DNA of 64,000 nucleotides from an uncultured Bacteroides sp. (GTDB lineage: Bacteria > Bacteroidota > Bacteroidia > Bacteroidales > Bacteroidaceae): positions 248,001-312,000 of the forward strand of contig NZ_OY782855.1 of NCBI RefSeq assembly GCF_963678425.1. The letters are read 5' to 3'. This document shows positions 60,502 to 64,000 of this stretch, one piece after another. The notes under the pieces were generated by a model. The model saw nothing but the letters and a program-made list of their open reading frames with translations. It was not told where the DNA came from and ran no database searches. Each line of letters begins with the position of its first letter. The first letter of the stretch is position 1. The position numbers and the translations under genes were made by a program.

Positions 60502-61198
60502 CTAATTCTTGGGATTAACCATTGTAAATCTCCTCTTTCTTTTTTTTATGCATCTATTTTTGCAACCTTAAATTAAGAAAAATGTCATATCCGTTTCTTG
60601 CTGTAAGCGCTTGATAAGGAAATTGCAAAACCGGTCTGAATAAGGCTGATTCTTTTTAAAGAATTAAGGACGTTAGATGTGTATTATATACATATATTTA
60701 TAACCCCACGATTTTGTACTGGCAGACATTGATTATTAAATAGCTATCCCTATAAAATAAAATACCTGGACAAATGATTCAGTTATAAGTTGCCTCTTTT
60801 TTGGCAGTGTTTTTTGCATTTTGGTGCCTGTTGTCCATAGTATTTATGATTAGAATTACTCTTAAGATCTTCTTATAAGTCTTTTTAAATAAATACTTGT
60901 TATGATTATTTTGTGGGTTTGCTTTTATAAACTGATCATTCATTGTCTTTGCAAACTAAGGTCTAAATGGTCTGAAACTCCTTGCTGGCAGGCTTTAAAC
61001 GTCCAGAAACTTTTTGAAAACATCAAGACACATTCTTCAATATCACTTGAGACTTTCAGAGAGATTATTCGGCATATATTTTTAATAGCTTTTTTTTAAA
61101 ATAATTGGTGTATCATTCAGATTTATTCTCCAATGATTCTTATTTATTGGAGACTGATTTTTATTTATTGGCGAATAAAATCAAATAATTCAGCATTT
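60502..61198 (-). repeat. ~700 bp dispersed non-coding repeat, copy B
   Basis: The inverted partner of 4865-5564. Blocks of near-identity include 60783-60836, 60904-60945 and 60963-61015, separated by short diverged stretches. The plus-strand frame 60902-61099 (65 codons) lies inside it, but its counterpart in copy A has a stop codon (TGA for TGG). A MQKTLPKK...LITESFVQ frame of 27 codons on the minus strand is shared by both copies. Confidence 0.85.
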
Positions 61199-61330
61199 CT
61201 ATGGGATTGGGATTGGTATGATCCCATACTTTTGCAGGTGAGCCGATTGTTCGTTGTGTAAATGTTATACAGATATTATAAAAAAAAGATCGCAAACGGC
61301 TAATAATAAGCTATTTGCGATCTTATGTTG

Positions 61331-61404
<74 letters not shown>

Positions 61405-61420
61405 ATCTTTAAATGCGCTG

Positions 61421-61450
61421 CAAAGGTATGATTAATTGTGAAAACTCAAA
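61421..61450 (-). promoter_or_regulatory. tRNA-Arg promoter
   Basis: Minus strand TTTG (61450-61447), 18 bases, TACCTTTG (61428-61421), a consensus Bacteroides promoter. Transcription would start about 10 bases before the tRNA. Confidence 0.75.
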
Positions 61451-61711
61451 AGGTTTTGCTAACTTTTTTCTTGTTTAGAGTATTATATTTTTTAGGTTTG
61501 ACCGATATTGCAGCAATAAATGAGAACTGAATTGACTTAAAATTGCTGCTAATAAATCAGTTAGCTTAATTGTAAGTTATTAATTGGACAGCTCAAAAAA
61601 ATATGAATATTCCGATGCTATTTCTGTATTTTTTGTTCTTCTGAGTCATCTTGGGCATAACTAGATGTTTTAATGTGATAGAATTCTTATGCTGTTATCT
61701 GAATGAATTAA

Positions 61712-64000
61712 TTATCGCCCGTTAGTATTTACTCCTTCTTCCGGATTTTCTTCAGTCTTTACATCATCATTTGAGATTCCCTTTTTAGCCTTCTTAGTAG
61801 CTGATGTTTTTAGTGTTCCGAAACGATAGGAGATACTTATCCTCAGTTCTCTTGTATTTATGTAATTAGTACTCTTCATGGAGAATGTTTTATCGTTTGT
61901 TTTGCTTGTATATTCTTTGTTTTTCCAGAATGGATCAGTGCAAGTAAGAGAGATGGATAGCTTTTTCTTGAAAAGATCTTTGCTTACTGAAAAGCTTGTG
62001 TAATAGAATGCGGAGGTTTTTCCCTGAAGATTAACCCTCGGAGCGAAATAACCTCCGTTAAGGTTTATTCTCAAGTCATTAGGCAGTGTGTATTGAATAC
62101 CTGTATATCCATTGTAGAAGAAACCGCTGGTACTTAGTACTTCGGTTGATTGGGTTGCATCACTCCTCATGTTGACATAAAAAGCTCCTCCGTTCAGTAT
62201 AACATTCAAGCTCTTTAAGGCATTCCAGTTTCCATATAATGAAAAGCTGGTACGCTGGCTGTGACCAATGTTGTCGTATGTTGTCCTGCTTATATTAGGT
62301 GTTAATGGATCAATGAAAGTGTAACTTTCAATGCCATTATTGACAAAATTATAGCTCAGACTAAGATTGATATTCAGCTTCTGAGCAAATTTACTGTAGT
62401 TAAGGCTCAGGTTATTGCTTTTTTCAGGATTGAGTTTCGGATTACCGTAACTTATATTCTGCGGGTCTGTATTATTAACATAAGGGTTTAAGTTTCTTAT
62501 TCCCGGGCGACGGATACGCATTGTGTAACCAAATTTTAATTGTTCAGTAGCTGAGAGTGAGTAAGATATGGATGCTGATGGAACAAGATTGGAATAATGA
62601 GTATCGAAATTCATTTCAGGAGCAAGACGATATTTTACATCCTGGGAGGTGGCTTCTTCACGAACTCCTGCTTTGACTCCGAATTTCCTTATTTTCATGT
62701 CATAGCTTACGTATGCGGAATAGATATTCTGTGTATGCTTAAAGTCGTTAGATGAATTAATAACTAATGTGTCATTCTGCCACTGATCTGTTTCGCTGTT
62801 GCTTTTGCGTAGGATATATTTTATGCCGGCCTCTATTTTTTGCCCTTTTCTAGTAGGATAGGTGTAATCAATCTGAGCAGTATGTTCGTTTGTTGAGGCT
62901 TTGTTCATGTTCTTTTGTGATTGCGATAATATGCCGGGAACTGCCCCGGTAAGATTTTCCAATAAAGTATTACTTTCACTGTTATTGGGATTGTGATCAA
63001 ATTTATAAGAGATAGTGAGCAATTCATCTTTTCTGTGAGTGGAATGTTGATAGTCTACATTCAGATCCGTAGAACCGAATGTTCTTGTTGATTTGCTGTT
63101 TCTGTTGTAACTGTAATACGGATCATGATTTGCATCTTTCATATCGACAAGGTAGTTCGACAGGTTTGTCATCTCTCCGTTGAACCGTTCCACGGAAAGG
63201 CTTACCATATTCAGTGAATCAATTTCATAGCTGGCTTCCAGCGTACCGAACTGGAAAGGACCTTTATATTTTGAGCGTCCGGTTTGAGTCATGTATTTTT
63301 CGTTATTACTTATATTATTGGTACGCTCCATGTATGAATCGCTGTACGGAGAACTAACCCTGTTATAATTGTAGTTTCCCGTAATTCCAAATTTACCGGA
63401 TTTCAAAGACAGATAAGCACCACCTCCCCAGCGTCCCAGCGTCCCCGCATTACTGCGAATTGTGCCAGTATATCCTTGAATACCGCTCTTAACGGTTACA
63501 ATATTAATAATCCCACCTACACCTTCAGCATCATATTTTGCTCCGGGATCGGTTATTACTTCTACACTCTTAATAGTATTGGCAGGCATACTTTTCAAAA
63601 CATCACTCGGATTACTGGTCAAAATGTTCGAAGGCTTCCCATTAAGGTATATTTTGAAATCAGAAGATCCCTTTAACTGAATGTTATCTTCGCTGTCGAC
63701 AGTAACCATAGGTATCTTACGAAGCATGTCTAAAGTGTTGCTGGTCTTTGATTCCGGGTCATTTTCTATACTATAAGTCAGTTTATCAATTTCGACCTTG
63801 ACTAAAGGTTTTTGCGCAACAATAACTACTTCCTGCAGTTGTGCAGAAGTTTCGGTCATATATATTTTCCCTAATGAAACCAGTTTCTGATTTGAAGTAA
63901 GACTAAACTGTTTCACAGTTGGTTTCATACCAACAAACTGTATGGCAACTGAATAATTCCCGGGGGAAGCATTAAAAGAAGCAGCGAAATTCCCGTTATT
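61712..64000 (-). CDS. TonB-receptor-like outer-membrane protein, partial
   Basis: The frame is open to the window edge, so the N-terminus is missing; at least 762 residues are present. The visible N-terminal part is the end of a carboxypeptidase-regulatory-like domain ('GNYSVAIQFVGMKP'). A plug domain follows ('QEVVIVAQKPLVKVEIDKL...DPGAKYDAEGVGGIINIVT'), then an OMP_b-brl_3-type barrel ('YTMRIRRPGIRNLNPYVNNTDP'). It is a distant paralogue of the 42196 gene. Its regulator or ligand is not in view. Confidence 0.8.
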   Translation of the reverse strand, partial: NNGNFAASFNASPGNYSVAIQFVGMKPTVKQFSLTSNQKLVSLGKIYMTETSAQLQEVVIVAQKPLVKVEIDKLTYSIENDPESKTSNTLDMLRKIPMVTVDSEDNIQLKGSSDFKIYLNGKPSNILTSNPSDVLKSMPANTIKSVEVITDPGAKYDAEGVGGIINIVTVKSGIQGYTGTIRSNAGTLGRWGGGAYLSLKSGKFGITGNYNYNRVSSPYSDSYMERTNNISNNEKYMTQTGRSKYKGPFQFGTLEASYEIDSLNMVSLSVERFNGEMTNLSNYLVDMKDANHDPYYSYNRNSKSTRTFGSTDLNVDYQHSTHRKDELLTISYKFDHNPNNSESNTLLENLTGAVPGILSQSQKNMNKASTNEHTAQIDYTYPTRKGQKIEAGIKYILRKSNSETDQWQNDTLVINSSNDFKHTQNIYSAYVSYDMKIRKFGVKAGVREEATSQDVKYRLAPEMNFDTHYSNLVPSASISYSLSATEQLKFGYTMRIRRPGIRNLNPYVNNTDPQNISYGNPKLNPEKSNNLSLNYSKFAQKLNINLSLSYNFVNNGIESYTFIDPLTPNISRTTYDNIGHSQRTSFSLYGNWNALKSLNVILNGGAFYVNMRSDATQSTEVLSTSGFFYNGYTGIQYTLPNDLRINLNGGYFAPRVNLQGKTSAFYYTSFSVSKDLFKKKLSISLTCTDPFWKNKEYTSKTNDKTFSMKSTNYINTRELRISISYRFGTLKTSATKKAKKGISNDDVKTEENPEEGVNTNGR

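Noticed and set aside
60902..61099. 65-codon reading frame on the plus strand
   Set aside because: It lies within the 700 bp repeat, and the matching frame in copy A is interrupted by a stop codon.

Overview
The window looks like a chromosomal segment of a Bacteroides-type bacterium (order Bacteroidales). The evidence is AT-rich DNA, many TAnnTTTG (-7) promoter boxes with TTTG (-33) partners, a 286-residue primary sigma factor lacking region 1.1, SpI/lipoprotein signals typical of the group, outer-membrane receptors with carboxypeptidase-like N-terminal domains, a Nudix-type sugar regulator, the bifunctional fucokinase Fkp, and a class A RNase P RNA. Most of it is ordinary core chromosome. 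The accessory material is concentrated at 1-8.8 kb and in several long intergenic regions.

Layout. 0.2-4.5 kb: acyltransferase, AlaX-type tRNA editing protein, four small unrecognised membrane proteins and a secreted DUF922-like protein, all minus strand. 4.5-7.7 kb: a repeat-rich zone with one copy of a ~700 bp dispersed repeat and two near-identical short sRNA units flanking a frameshifted GH43 gene. 7.7-8.8 kb: a solitary HpaII-family restriction endonuclease. 9-13 kb: alpha-amylase/patatin pair, fabD, RRM protein. 13.3-18.9 kb: xylose locus (three operators, Nudix regulator, xylB, xylA, MFS transporter). 19-24.2 kb: purT, then the oxidative pentose phosphate operon gnd-zwf-pgl. 24.5-28.4 kb: Kelch lipoprotein, DUF4270 lipoprotein and outer-membrane protein. 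28.4-30.1 kb: YihY protein and rnpB. 30.5-34.2 kb: murein-peptide operon (NlpC/P60, dipeptide epimerase, transglutaminase). 34.4-38.7 kb: HtrA, RpoD, a small secreted protein and a C11 peptidase. 38.7-41.5 kb: Fkp. 42.2-46.4 kb: outer-membrane receptor with LytS/LytTR two-component system. 46.5-48.7 kb: fcl-gmd. 49.8-55.4 kb: small membrane protein, PBP1A, CDF transporter and secreted hypotheticals. 55.7-59.4 kb: dicarboxylate transporter, asparaginase, porin. 59.4-64 kb: lipoprotein, second copy of the 700 bp repeat in inverted orientation, tRNA-Arg(UCU), and a TonB-receptor-like protein cut by the window edge.

How the genes work together. Xylose is taken up by the MFS symporter, isomerised by XylA and phosphorylated by XylB, and the pentose phosphate operon lies close by. 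GDP-L-fucose can be made de novo (Gmd, Fcl) and by salvage (Fkp). Peptidoglycan fragments are cut by the NlpC/P60 enzyme and epimerised by its neighbour. Periplasmic asparaginase would supply aspartate to the Dcu-type antiporter.

The most unusual items are non-coding: the ~700 bp repeat pair 55 kb apart, the duplicated promoter-sRNA-terminator unit, TGTACA arrays with a ~22 bp period at three loci, and a triple ATTGT-N7-ACAAT operator ahead of the xylose regulator. Among proteins, the solitary HpaII-like nuclease stands out. No CRISPR array, intact transposase, integrase or phage gene was seen.
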